A stretch of DNA of 64,000 nucleotides from Bradyrhizobium sp. S69 (GTDB taxonomy: Bacteria; Pseudomonadota; Alphaproteobacteria; Rhizobiales; Xanthobacteraceae), in NCBI RefSeq assembly GCF_009766005.1, contig NZ_LMUK01000046.1, positions 379,232 to 443,231 of the forward strand, given 5' to 3'. The notes below the pieces were generated by a model that saw only the letters and a list, made by a program, of their open reading frames with translations, made no database searches and was not told where the DNA came from. A program made the position numbers and the translations under genes. Position 1 is the stretch's first letter. Every line of letters starts with the position of its first letter. This document shows, piece by piece, positions 44,917-53,276 of the stretch.

Positions 44917-46083
44917 CTACAACGCCGCCCCAGCAATCACGCCCTGCAACTGCTCGCGGACCTTGGCGCCGATCTGCCGATAGATCACGGCATGCGGGCC
45001 GTCGGGCTCGCTCTCCACCACCGGGGTGCCCGCATCCGATGCGGTGCGGATTGACATATGCAAGGGGATCTCGCCCAGGAACGGTACGCCAAGCCGCTCG
45101 GCCTCGTGGCGCGCGCCGCCGTGGCCGAAAATGTCCGATCGGGTGCCGCATTCAGGACACTGGAAATAACTCATGTTTTCGACAATACCCAACACCGGCA
45201 CGTTGACCTTGCGGAACATCGCCAGGCCGCGCCGCGCATCGATCAGCGACAGATCCTGCGGTGTCGAAATGATCACGGCGCCCTTGAGCGGAACGTTCTG
45301 CGCCAAGGTCAATTGCGCGTCGCCGGTGCCCGGCGGCATATCGACCACGAGCACATCAAGGGTGCCCCACGCGACATCGCGCAACATCTGGGTGATGGCC
45401 GACATCACCATCGGCCCGCGCCAGATCATCGCGGTGTCTTCCTCGACCAGAAAACCGATCGACATGATCGCCAGACCGAAACGCGCGATCGGGATCATCT
45501 TCTTGTTGTCGTCCAAGGTGGGCTTTTCGCGGATCCCGGTCAGCCGCGGCACCGACGGCCCGTAAATATCGGCGTCGAGCAGGCCGACCCGCAAACCGAG
45601 ATCGCGCAGGCCGAGCGCCAGATTGAGCGCCGTGGTCGATTTGCCGACGCCTCCTTTGCCGGACGCCACCGCGATCACCGCGGAGATACCGGGGATTTCC
45701 GCCTGCTTGGCCATCGGCGATGCCGGACTTTGCGGCGGCCGATGCGAGGCCACGGGCTGCACGCCGTGGCTGTGGCCATGGCTGTGGTTGTGTGGCGCGG
45801 ATGTTGGTGCAGGTGGCGGCGGCGCTGCCGCGCCGGCCCTGCGTTCGGCCGTCAACGCGACCATCGCATTGGTGACGCCGGGAATGGCGCGGACCGCTTG
45901 TTCCGCCTGCGCCCGAATGCTTTCCCAGGCGCGGGCTTCGGCAGCATCGACATTGATCGAGAAAAACACCTTGCCGTCGCTGACCGAAATCGCCGACAGC
46001 ACATTGGCATTGGTCAGACCGACGCCGCGCGGCGACATCACCTTGGCCAGGCTATCAAGCACCTGCTGCTGCGTCACGCTCAC
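44917..46083 (-). CDS. mrp: Iron-sulfur cluster carrier ATPase, Mrp/ApbC family
   Basis: 388 residues. An N-terminal MIP18/DUF59 domain (about 1-80) is joined by a His/Pro-rich linker (HNHSHGHSHG near 99-108) to the P-loop ATPase with GKGGVGKST at 142-150, LLDADIYGPSVPRL, VDMPPGTGDAQL and the cluster-binding C-x2-C in YFQCPECG. These proteins carry and insert Fe-S clusters. The histidine-rich linker is notable and could bind metal. Upstream lies a BIME-like repeat. Confidence 0.9.
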   Translation of the reverse strand: MSVTQQQVLDSLAKVMSPRGVGLTNANVLSAISVSDGKVFFSINVDAAEARAWESIRAQAEQAVRAIPGVTNAMVALTAERRAGAAAPPPPAPTSAPHNHSHGHSHGVQPVASHRPPQSPASPMAKQAEIPGISAVIAVASGKGGVGKSTTALNLALGLRDLGLRVGLLDADIYGPSVPRLTGIREKPTLDDNKKMIPIARFGLAIMSIGFLVEEDTAMIWRGPMVMSAITQMLRDVAWGTLDVLVVDMPPGTGDAQLTLAQNVPLKGAVIISTPQDLSLIDARRGLAMFRKVNVPVLGIVENMSYFQCPECGTRSDIFGHGGARHEAERLGVPFLGEIPLHMSIRTASDAGTPVVESEPDGPHAVIYRQIGAKVREQLQGVIAGAAL

Positions 46084-46110
46084 AAAATATCTCCCGAAAA
46101 ACCCAAAGAC

Positions 46111-46192
46111 CGTAGGGCGGATTAGCGTTAGCGTAATCCGCCGCTAAAGCTGCCGAGTTGGCGGATTACGCCTTCGGCTCATCCGCCCTACG
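46111..46192. repeat. GTAG-headed REP pair (BIME-like)
   Basis: Two inverted units, each GTAGGGCGGAT followed by a hairpin with GGCGGATTA / TAATCCGCC stems; the outer ends CGTAGGGCGG and CCGCCCTACG are exact inverses. This is the head-to-head REP arrangement (BIME) expected for RAYT substrates. It lies upstream of mrp. Confidence 0.8.
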
Positions 46193-46263
46193 ATCTGGAA
46201 CCCACATCTTGGCGCAACAGATAGTGCGATCCGGCCGAAAAGGATACCCGTTGCCGGGCAGCA

Positions 46264-46665
46264 TCAGGCCGGTTGCTGCACGTCTTCCTTGGACATTTCG
46301 TAGTTGAGCTCGATCATCACGCCATTGGGATCGGTGACGAAAATCTGCCAGACCTCGACGCCCGGTACTTCGCGGACATCGAACGGCAGCGCTTTGGAGC
46401 TGAGCCGCCGCTTCATATCGGCGAAACCGCGACTGGCAAAGGCGACATGGTGGACGACGCCGGAATCCGGCTTTTGCCGCTCGCTGGTCTGCGCAATATC
46501 GACCAGATGAACCACCGGCTTGCCTTCGCTGTACATCCAGGCCCCGGGGAACGCGAAATTCGGCCGGTCGCCCTTGGAAAGGTCGAGCACTTCCTCGTAG
46601 AAGCGGACGGTTTCGCCGAGTTTGGCGGTGCGGATATTGAAATGATCGAGTAAACCCACGCTCAT
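46264..46665 (-). CDS. VOC-superfamily (glyoxalase/dioxygenase fold) protein
   Basis: 133 residues. VGLLDHFNIRTAKLGETVRFYEEVLDLSKGDRPNF opens the first beta-alpha-beta module with a possible metal His, and DSGVVHHVAFASRGFADMKRRL starts the second, with a His; the last Glu (MIELNYE) completes a two-His-one-Glu metal site. Possible functions include isomerase, dioxygenase or resistance; none can be fixed. It is a single gene between mrp and an oxidoreductase, with repeat elements on both sides. Confidence 0.8.
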   Translation of the reverse strand: MSVGLLDHFNIRTAKLGETVRFYEEVLDLSKGDRPNFAFPGAWMYSEGKPVVHLVDIAQTSERQKPDSGVVHHVAFASRGFADMKRRLSSKALPFDVREVPGVEVWQIFVTDPNGVMIELNYEMSKEDVQQPA

Positions 46666-46744
46666 GCTGTCACTCCCATTATTTCGCCCATTATTTCGCC
46701 GGCATTTTGCCGGTTATTTTGCTGCGATCACAAGGCAGACACCT

Positions 46745-46826
46745 TAGAGCCTTTTCCGTTCCGATGGAATCGGAACGGAGCTCTGGTCTTTGTTTTGACG
46801 CGTTTTCTGGCTCGAAAACGCTCTGG
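46745..46826. repeat. Bradyrhizobial intergenic repeat
   Basis: It contains CCGTTCCGATGGAATCGG (hairpin GTTCCGAT/ATCGGAAC) followed by TTTGTTTTGACGCGTTTTC and CTCGAAAACGCT. The TGTTTTGACGCG...CTCGAAAACGCT part recurs at 50515-50616. It looks like a non-coding interspersed repeat. Confidence 0.6.
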
Positions 46827-47006
46827 CACCAGAGCATGCCCGCTGGCCAAACGAAGGCGTTGCCCTTCATGCGGCAGGGTTTATGGTGCGGTATTCCACG
46901 TCGACGGCGGGGCCTGTTTCAAGCATCGAACCGGTCATTTCGCCCCCCTCTCCTGCATACCATCCGGCCGAGCTAACCGCGCCGGCAAAACCCCAAGGTT
47001 GTACAC

Positions 47007-47876
47007 ATGGCTAAAGTCGCTTTTCTCGGTCTCGGCGTCATGGGCTTTCCCATGGCGGGACATTTGGTGAAAAAAGGTGGTCACGAGGTGACGGTCTACA
47101 ACCGCACCGCCGCCAAGGCCAAGGAATGGGCCGACAAATTCGGCGGCAAAACCGCGGCGACGCCGAAGGCCGCCGCCGAGGGCCAGGATTTCGTCATGTG
47201 CTGCGTCGGCAACGACCATGATCTTCGCTCGGTCACCCTGGGCGCCGACGGCGCCTTCGCCGGCGTCAAGAAGGGCGCGACCTTCGTCGATCACACCACC
47301 GCATCCGCCGAAGTCGCCCGCGAGCTCGATGCCGCCGCCACCAAAGCCGGTTTCAAATTCATCGATGCGCCGGTATCGGGCGGACAGGCCGGCGCGGAAA
47401 ACGGCGTCCTGACGGTGATGTGCGGTGGCAGCGCCGACGCCTATGCCGGCGCCGAGCCGGTGATCGCGGCCTATGCGCGGATGTGCAAGCTGCTTGGTCC
47501 CGCCGGCTCCGGCCAGCTGACGAAAATGGTCAACCAGATCTGCATCGCAGGCCTGGTCCAGGGCCTCTCCGAAGGCATCCATTTTGCCAAGAAAGCCGGC
47601 CTCGACGTCCCCGCGGTGATCGACACCATCGCCAAGGGCGCCGCCCAGTCCTGGCAGATGGAGAACCGCTACAAGACCATGAACGAGGGCAAGTTCGATT
47701 TCGGCTTCGCGGTCGAATGGATGCGCAAGGATCTGTCGATTTGTCTCACCGAGGCCCGCCGCAATGGCGCCAACCTGCCGGTGACCGCATTGGTCGATCA
47801 ATTCTATGCCGAAGTCGAGAAGATGGGCGGCAAGCGCTGGGATACGTCGAGCCTGCTGGCGCGGCTGCAGCGCTGA
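47007..47876 (+). CDS. 3-hydroxyisobutyrate dehydrogenase-family oxidoreductase
   Basis: 289 residues. N-terminal Rossmann FLGLGVMGFPMAGHLVKKG (G8, G10, G13) with the NADP/NAD loop VTVYNRTAAKA, then VDHTTASAEVAREL, DAPVSGGQAGAENGVLTVMCGG (substrate-binding motif) and the catalytic Lys near 173 in GQLTKMVNQI. It acts on a short beta-hydroxy acid (3-hydroxyisobutyrate, tartronate semialdehyde or similar). The reaction is typed by family only. It is followed by a palindromic repeat. Confidence 0.87.
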   Translation: MAKVAFLGLGVMGFPMAGHLVKKGGHEVTVYNRTAAKAKEWADKFGGKTAATPKAAAEGQDFVMCCVGNDHDLRSVTLGADGAFAGVKKGATFVDHTTASAEVARELDAAATKAGFKFIDAPVSGGQAGAENGVLTVMCGGSADAYAGAEPVIAAYARMCKLLGPAGSGQLTKMVNQICIAGLVQGLSEGIHFAKKAGLDVPAVIDTIAKGAAQSWQMENRYKTMNEGKFDFGFAVEWMRKDLSICLTEARRNGANLPVTALVDQFYAEVEKMGGKRWDTSSLLARLQR

Positions 47877-47889
47877 GACGCCAAGACTT

Positions 47890-47968
47890 CGTCATTGCGA
47901 GCGCAGCGAAGCAATCCAGGCCACGAGCACGGCTGGATTGCTTCGTCGCTGCGCTCCTCGCAATGACG
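47890..47968. repeat. Palindromic intergenic repeat
   Basis: CGTCATTGCGAGCGCAGCGA and its inverse around CAATGACG flank an inner AAGCAATCCA / TGGATTGCTT pair. Transcribed, it would fold into one long hairpin after the oxidoreductase gene; I recall this family as very common in Bradyrhizobium. Confidence 0.8.
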
Positions 47969-47991
47969 GAGAGCTCCCGCAAAACGTTAAT

Positions 47992-48006
47992 TTAACCTCC
48001 CGTTAA
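47992..48006 (+). promoter_or_regulatory. CtrA-type binding site upstream of a histidine kinase gene
   Basis: TTAACCTCCCGTTAA is a perfect TTAA-N7-TTAA about 100 bases before the kinase start at 48107. Its first bases are the same TTAACC as in the box at 35740. Cell-cycle control of the kinase by CtrA is inferred. Confidence 0.65.
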
Positions 48007-48106
48007 CGAGATTCTCCCGCTCTTTAAGGTCGCTCTTAAGGATTTGGCGCGACAGATAGACGATGCAAAAGCCCGCGCGGTTCGCGGGCAGGATTTGTGT
48101 TGTTTG

Positions 48107-49702
48107 ATGAGTAATCCCGCCGATAAGCCAGAGGTCGTGCAGCTCCCGGTCGAGCCGCCGGTCGTACCGTCGGTCAACAACCGGCGTGTCGCCGCCCAGC
48201 GGGTGCGGGAGGCCCGCGACCGGTTAACGTCGACCAGCGGAACCCGCCCCGCCTTCGATCGCGAACTGCTCCGGCAATACGCCCAAACCCGGCTGTCGGC
48301 GTCCTATGTCGTGATGCTGCTGGTGGTGGCGACCGGCGTGTTGTTCGGGCTGTGGATGAAGCCGGTCGCAGCAGCCGCGTGGACCTGCGGCATGCTCTGC
48401 ATCCATGCGGTGATGATCCGCAGTTGCCGCCGGTTCCTCGCCGAGCCGCCCTCGCTGATCGCGACCCGCAAATGGCGCACCCGGTTCATCCTGCTCGATC
48501 TCTTGTACGGCCTGTGCTGGACCGCGATCCTGATCCATCCGGCCAGCCCCGACATGACGTCGAACACGCTGATGATGTTCCTGATGCTGCTGGTGATCGC
48601 AGTATCGAGCATGCTGGCGGCGAACCTGCCGATCGCGGCGTTGGTCGCGACCGCCCCGGTCACCGCGGCGATCGCCGTCAATTTCGTACTCACCGGCACC
48701 TTCGACAATTACGTGCTGGCGCTGCTCGCGCTCGCCGCCGAAGGCTACTTCGCCCTGCTCGCCCGCCGCCTGCATTCGACCACGCTCGATACGCTGGAGG
48801 CACGCGCCGAAAAGGACGCGCTGATCGGCGAGCTCGAACAGGCCAAGGCGATCTCGGACGAAGCGCGCCATCGCGCCGAATCCGCCAACGTCGCCAAATC
48901 GCGTTTTCTGGCGCAGATGAGCCACGAACTGCGAACGCCGCTCAATGCGATCCTCGGATTTTCCGAGGTGATGAAGAGCGAGATCTTCGGCGGCCATGCG
49001 GTGCCGGTCTACAAGGAATACTCAGCGGACATTCATAATTCCGGCGTTCATTTGCTCAACCTCATCAATGAAATCCTCGATCTGTCGCGGATCGAGGCCG
49101 GCCGCTACGAACTCAATGAGGAAGCCGTGTCGCTGGTGCACGTCGTCGCCGACTGCCATCACCTCCTGAAGCTGCGGGCGTCGAACCGCGGCATCACCAT
49201 TCACGAGGTATTCGAGCAGGGCATGCCGCGGATCTGGGGCGACGAACGCGCGACGCGCCAGATCGTGCTCAATCTGTTGTCGAACTCCATCAAGTTCACG
49301 CCGCAGGCCGGCGAGATCTGGCTGAAGGTCGGATGGACCGCCTCGGGCGGGCAATATCTCAGCGTCAAGGATACCGGCTCCGGCATTGCCGAGGACGAGA
49401 TTCCGATCGTGCTCGCCTCGTTCGGCCAGGGCTCCAATTCGATCAAATCGGCCGAGCAAGGCGCAGGGCTGGGCTTGCCGATCGCCAAAAGCCTGATCGA
49501 CATGCATGGCGGTACCTTCACGCTGAAATCGAAGCTGCGCATCGGCACCGAGGTCATCGTCACCTTCCCGCCGGAACGCGTGATGTCGGCGCTGGCTCCG
49601 ATGGCTGAGGAGGCCCCGCCGCTGCAACCTGATCCCATTGTCACCGACGACAAGCGGCGGGCCCGCAACAAGCCGATCATGAGCGCCGGCACCGGATTGT
49701 GA
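48107..49702 (+). CDS. Membrane histidine kinase with PdhS/DivJ-like core
   Basis: 531 residues. A hydrophilic leader is followed by about six hydrophobic segments (about residues 60-235), then HisKA with H273 in AQMSHELRTPLNAILGFSEVM and HATPase_c with QIVLNLLSNSIKFTP, DTGSGIAEDEIP, QGAGLGLPIAKSL. The ADIHNSGVHLLNLINEILDLSRIEAGRYEL linker is typical of the alphaproteobacterial PleC/DivJ/PdhS kinases that control the cell cycle through DivK. The start at 48107 is chosen over the TTG at 48044; the ribosome site is weak for both. A CtrA box lies upstream. Confidence 0.85.
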   Translation: MSNPADKPEVVQLPVEPPVVPSVNNRRVAAQRVREARDRLTSTSGTRPAFDRELLRQYAQTRLSASYVVMLLVVATGVLFGLWMKPVAAAAWTCGMLCIHAVMIRSCRRFLAEPPSLIATRKWRTRFILLDLLYGLCWTAILIHPASPDMTSNTLMMFLMLLVIAVSSMLAANLPIAALVATAPVTAAIAVNFVLTGTFDNYVLALLALAAEGYFALLARRLHSTTLDTLEARAEKDALIGELEQAKAISDEARHRAESANVAKSRFLAQMSHELRTPLNAILGFSEVMKSEIFGGHAVPVYKEYSADIHNSGVHLLNLINEILDLSRIEAGRYELNEEAVSLVHVVADCHHLLKLRASNRGITIHEVFEQGMPRIWGDERATRQIVLNLLSNSIKFTPQAGEIWLKVGWTASGGQYLSVKDTGSGIAEDEIPIVLASFGQGSNSIKSAEQGAGLGLPIAKSLIDMHGGTFTLKSKLRIGTEVIVTFPPERVMSALAPMAEEAPPLQPDPIVTDDKRRARNKPIMSAGTGL

Positions 49703-49762
49703 TAGAGATGCCGATCACCCAGATACTTGCGCAAGCGACCGAAATCATTTCACACTCCGCCC

Positions 49763-49972
49763 ATGAGCAAAGAAACGCCGTGCGTCGCCGTCTGTATGAT
49801 CGACCCTCGAACCAGCCTCTGCTTTGGTTGCGGACGAACGCTGCCGGAGATCGCGCGCTGGCACCGCATGGACAGCGCCGAGCGGCATGCGGTGATGGCG
49901 CAGCTCGGAGCGCGCATGGCCGACGCCGGGCTGGTTCAGCTCGATGCCGCGGCCTCGCCGAAAGCCGGCTGA
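49763..49972 (+). CDS. DUF1289 domain protein
   Basis: 69 residues. Four cysteines (C7, C11, C20, C23) in CVAVCMIDPRTSLCFGCGRT, followed by IARWHRMDSAERHAVMAQL, are the DUF1289 signature, probably a small metal or Fe-S binding fold. The gene is 30 bases before the aspartic protease gene on the same strand; together they form a pair found in related genomes. Function unknown. Confidence 0.85.
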   Translation: MSKETPCVAVCMIDPRTSLCFGCGRTLPEIARWHRMDSAERHAVMAQLGARMADAGLVQLDAAASPKAG

Positions 49973-50003
49973 CCCACGCAGGGTTTTACGCGGGGGGGCT
50001 GCT

Positions 50004-50516
50004 GTGAGCCGTATTCTGCTCGTCCTCATCATGCTGGCGGCGACCGCCGGCGCCGTGGTGGCCTATGGCGATCCGGAGCGGATCGCGCGTGCCGGCGATA
50101 CCGTCTCGGACTTGCTGAAAACCCGCGCCAAGCCGCCGGTGCGCGCCGTGCAGATCGCGCGTGGCCAGGCCGGAGAATTCGCATTGCAGGCTAAGATCAA
50201 CGGCGTCAACGCGCCGATGGTGATCGACACCGGCGCGACCTCGGTGGTGCTGACCTATGAGACGGCGAAAGCCGCGGGCCTGCCGCTGGAACTGCTCGAA
50301 TACGACGTCGACGTCGAAACCGCCGGCGGACACACCAAGGCGGCGCGGCTGACACTCGATCGTCTCGCCATCGGCAAGCTGGTCGAGCGTTCCGTGCCGG
50401 CGCTGGTGGTGCCGCATGGCCAGATGAAAACCAATTTGCTCGGCATGAGCTTTCTGGACCGGCTCGAGAGCTGGGAAGTCCGCGCCGACCGCTTGATGCT
50501 GCACGGCTATCCCTAG
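50004..50516 (+). CDS. Membrane-anchored retropepsin-like aspartic protease (TIGR02281 type)
   Basis: 170 residues. One N-terminal membrane helix (MSRILLVLIMLAATAGAVVAY) leads to a periplasmic clan-AA domain with the active-site triad in MVIDTGATSVVLT (Asp75) and a closing LLGMSFLDRLESWEVRADRLML. I use the GTG at 50004, which has GGGGGG upstream. Monomers carry one DTG and must dimerise to act. The substrate is unknown. It follows DUF1289 directly. Confidence 0.86.
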   Translation: MSRILLVLIMLAATAGAVVAYGDPERIARAGDTVSDLLKTRAKPPVRAVQIARGQAGEFALQAKINGVNAPMVIDTGATSVVLTYETAKAAGLPLELLEYDVDVETAGGHTKAARLTLDRLAIGKLVERSVPALVVPHGQMKTNLLGMSFLDRLESWEVRADRLMLHGYP

Positions 50517-50616
50517 AGCCTTTTGTTTTGACGCGCTTTCTTCACGCGAACCGGCATCCACGGAGCCTGTCATCGGGCGCGCATTTCGTGCGACCCGTTG
50601 GCTCGAAAACGCTATG
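50515..50616. repeat. Bradyrhizobial intergenic repeat
   Basis: TTTGTTTTGACGCGCTTTC, CACGCGAACCGGCATCCAC and GCTCGAAAACGCTATGG; the first and last parts recur at 46745-46826. It overlaps the aspartic protease stop codon. Non-coding. Confidence 0.6.
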
Positions 50617-50621
50617 GGCGA

Positions 50622-51611
50622 CTACGCAGCGATAGACGCCGCGACACGGTCCTCGACCAGCGCGACCGCATCGCGTAGCACGTTCACGCCCGCGCCGGGC
50701 TTGACGCCATTCTCGGCCAAGTGACGGCGGAACGCGCGCGCCCCCGGCACGCCGTGAAACGCACCGACAAAATGCCGCGTGATCGAATGCAGCCGGACGC
50801 CTTGCGCGAGCTGACGCTCGATGTAAGGCGCCATCGCCTCGAACACGTGCTTCATCGCGGTGTGCGGCGCGCTCTCGCCAAACAGTTCGGAATCGACCGC
50901 CAGCAATCGCCAGGGGTCGTGATAGGCAGCGCGTCCCAGCATGACGCCATCGACATGACCAAGATGTTGCTTCGCCTCATCGAGGCTTGCGATCCCACCA
51001 TTGATGATGACCGGTACATCCGGCATCGCGGCTTTCAGCCGATAGACCCGGTCGTAATCCAGCGGCGGGATGTCGCGATTTTCCTTCGGCGATAATCCGT
51101 TCAGCCAGGCCTTGCGGGCGTGGACGATCAGCGCGTCGCAACCCGCGGCAACGACATCGCGCGCCAGCACATCCAGCGCCACTTCCGGATCCTGGTCGTC
51201 GATGCCGATCCGGCATTTGACCGTGACGGGAATCCGCACCGCTCGCTTCATCGCATCGACGCCGCGCGCAACAAGGCCAGGCTCCGCCATCAGGCAGGCG
51301 CCGAAGCGGCCGTCCTTCACGCGATCCGACGGGCAGCCGACATTGAGATTGATTTCGTCATAACCAAAATCCTCACCGATCCTGGCCGCGATCGCGAGGT
51401 CGCCCGGATCCGAACCGCCGAGTTGCAGCGCGACCGGATGTTCGCTCGGATCAAACCCGAGCAGCCGCTGCCGATCGCCATGGATGATCGCCCCGGTCGT
51501 CAGCATCTCGGTATAAAGCCGCGCCCGCCGCGTCATCAAGCGATGGAACACCCGGCAATGCCGGTCGGTCCAATCCATCATCGGGGCCACGGAAAAGCGG
51601 TGAGTTAACAT
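50622..51611 (-). CDS. dusA: tRNA-dihydrouridine(20/20a) synthase DusA
   Basis: 329-residue flavoenzyme that reduces U20/U20a of tRNA. FSVAPMMDWTDRHCRVFHRLMTRRA is the DusA opening; NVGCPSDRVKDGRFGACLM carries the catalytic Cys, VTVKCRIGID and IVHARKAWLNGLSPKENRDIPPLDYDRVYRLK are DusA-specific, and IINGGIASLDEA with GVMLGRAAYHDPW completes the FMN barrel. DusA genes are common integration sites for mobile elements, and the following 7 kb is accessory-like. Confidence 0.93.
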   Translation of the reverse strand: MLTHRFSVAPMMDWTDRHCRVFHRLMTRRARLYTEMLTTGAIIHGDRQRLLGFDPSEHPVALQLGGSDPGDLAIAARIGEDFGYDEINLNVGCPSDRVKDGRFGACLMAEPGLVARGVDAMKRAVRIPVTVKCRIGIDDQDPEVALDVLARDVVAAGCDALIVHARKAWLNGLSPKENRDIPPLDYDRVYRLKAAMPDVPVIINGGIASLDEAKQHLGHVDGVMLGRAAYHDPWRLLAVDSELFGESAPHTAMKHVFEAMAPYIERQLAQGVRLHSITRHFVGAFHGVPGARAFRRHLAENGVKPGAGVNVLRDAVALVEDRVAASIAA

Positions 51612-52177
51612 ATTGATTTAATTTAGTTTTATGGCCTAAGGCCGTCCAACCGATTTCTCGGCCGACAAATGACCGGAGCGATAGACCTAAAGCATTTTCC
51701 TTTCTTTTCAACTGGTTAAACTAGCTCCCGGCTTCTTCACGTATTTCGTCTTCGTCGATCCTTCCTCGATCCAGTACTGCATTGCCGTACCGGTTGGGCC
51801 CGTGCAGTACCGCGGTGTTGCGCGCTGCCGGCTACGACTTCGACCACCGCGGTCTCAATAGCATCGCACAAGCGAAAGCCGATCAAGTCAGAAGCAAAGT
51901 AGCCCTGCGCTTTGTCGGTGCCTAGGCCCGCAATGCTCGGATCGTAGTTTCGGCGGTCACGTCGTATGACAAGTTGCACTCGGGGCGCACGATCATACGG
52001 ACCAAACGTCGTGGGTTGAAACCTCCGACCCGCAACAGACGCCCCCACAGACTTAAGCCGATCGTAATTTCCTTGAGCATGAGGCGATTACTTGGGGGAC
52101 ATAAGAACATCGGCGCAAGTGCCGTTCGCCAGGTTTCAGAACCATCCGACCGGCTGCCAGCAACGCCTGACTGAAGT
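51612..52177. other. Low-quality region with short frames, possibly decayed sequence
   Basis: About 570 bases upstream of dusA with several weak overlapping frames and GC lower than the neighbours. On the minus strand the segment toward 51720 reads GPNRYGNAVLDRGRIDEDEI in one frame, like a true protein end, while upstream parts need other frames; this suggests a degraded gene. I cannot name the ancestor. Confidence 0.4.
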
Positions 52178-52519
52178 TCAGTGTGGACCGGGAACGTACT
52201 CCGCATGAGGCACCGGTCTGATTTCTTCAGGCCGCATGCGTGTCGCTTCGCTGAATTGCCTGAAGTTCATCGGCATACGCTTCATGGCATAGCCGGTAAG
52301 TTCCTTCCGAATCGCCTTGTTTAGTTTGTCTTTCTCCAGTCCGATGCCTTCGCTTGCGACAGTCGGCCTGATAAGCTCCAGTGCTACATTTCCATGCGGC
52401 ACGACAAAGCCAAACACGCCTTCGGGGGTCACCGCCTCATCCATATATTTGCCGTTGAATATCATCTGGTAGGCAACTGAATAAAAGGCCGAGCGCGAGA
52501 AGTGGACGATCGTCAACAC
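52178..52519 (-). CDS. Hypothetical protein
   Basis: 113 residues, not recognised. The sequence (YQMIFNGKYMDEAVTPEGVF, GNVALELIRPTVASEGIGLE, KKLNK-like charged helices, GYAMKRMPMNFRQFSEATRM) has protein-like composition, unlike the shadow frames around it. No signal or membrane segment is evident and the ribosome site is poor. It may be real or a remnant of a mobile element next to dusA. Confidence 0.4.
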   Translation of the reverse strand: MLTIVHFSRSAFYSVAYQMIFNGKYMDEAVTPEGVFGFVVPHGNVALELIRPTVASEGIGLEKDKLNKAIRKELTGYAMKRMPMNFRQFSEATRMRPEEIRPVPHAEYVPGPH

Positions 52520-52667
52520 TTACAAGGATGCGGGAATGCCCGGCGCCAACAATTCGACGTCGTGTTGGCGGAAGCGCGAGCTAGATCACATCAGTCGCGA
52601 TCAGGCGGATGTCGCCACGCGGCTGCCGTCTATAGCAGTTCATCGTGGAACTCGCCGATATTTCAGT

Positions 52668-53276
52668 CTATTGCGCGTCCTTGGGCGGCATGCGTGGTGG
52701 AAGAAGCGGTGTAAACGATGGCTCACTGCCAGCATGCGGGGTCGCGGCCGATCCGGCTCCGGGGGAAGGATCACCCCCGGACATCTCCATGACAACGCTC
52801 GGCGTGATGTATTCCCTTACGGCTTCGATAAGGCCGCCTTCGCCGTTGCCAAAATCGGCGGCGCGACCGCCCTGCGGGTGGCCGGCGGCGACTTCACTGG
52901 CAGCCTTGTCGGTTTTTTCGGCAAGCGAGTCGCTGTATGGAATGCGGTAGGCCCTGGGGATGCCACTTGGCCTATTGGTGTCGTCGAGCGCCTCGACCCA
53001 TAGATAGATCGCTCCTGGATCGCCTTCGAGCGCATGCGGCTCCACGATGCGCGACTGCAGCAATTTAAAGGTGGCAGGCAATTGATCGACGCTGGCCCAT
53101 CCCAGCAATCCGCGCACGCCGATAAAACTGACGAGGTAGAATGCGCTGGTCACGACCACGGCCAAAGCCTTGGCCGACCACGGCACGCGCGCATATGCCA
53201 GCACGACGAGCAACAGCGCACCGACGACCGCGTAGCTGAGCGACAATGCGAGAACGACCGATTGAAGGCTATTCAC
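52668..53276 (-). CDS. Two-helix membrane protein, third gene of a MotA/ExbB-like operon
   Basis: 202 residues. Two hydrophobic helices (SVVLALSLSYAVVGALLLVVLAY at about 5-27 and AKALAVVVTSAFYLVSFIGV at about 34-53) are followed by a soluble domain with DPGAIYLWVEALDDTNRPSGIPRAYRIPYS, then a Gly/Pro-rich tail to the end. The start is the GTG at 53276, overlapping the end of the preceding gene by 8 bases. Topology is probably periplasmic or cytosolic for the C-terminal part; undecided. I do not recognise a named family. Confidence 0.75.
   Translation of the reverse strand: MNSLQSVVLALSLSYAVVGALLLVVLAYARVPWSAKALAVVVTSAFYLVSFIGVRGLLGWASVDQLPATFKLLQSRIVEPHALEGDPGAIYLWVEALDDTNRPSGIPRAYRIPYSDSLAEKTDKAASEVAAGHPQGGRAADFGNGEGGLIEAVREYITPSVVMEMSGGDPSPGAGSAATPHAGSEPSFTPLLPPRMPPKDAQ

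Noticed and set aside
47890..47968. CRISPR-like or RNA gene at the long hairpin
   Set aside because: It is a single inverted repeat without direct repeats or spacers; it fits the common intergenic palindromes.
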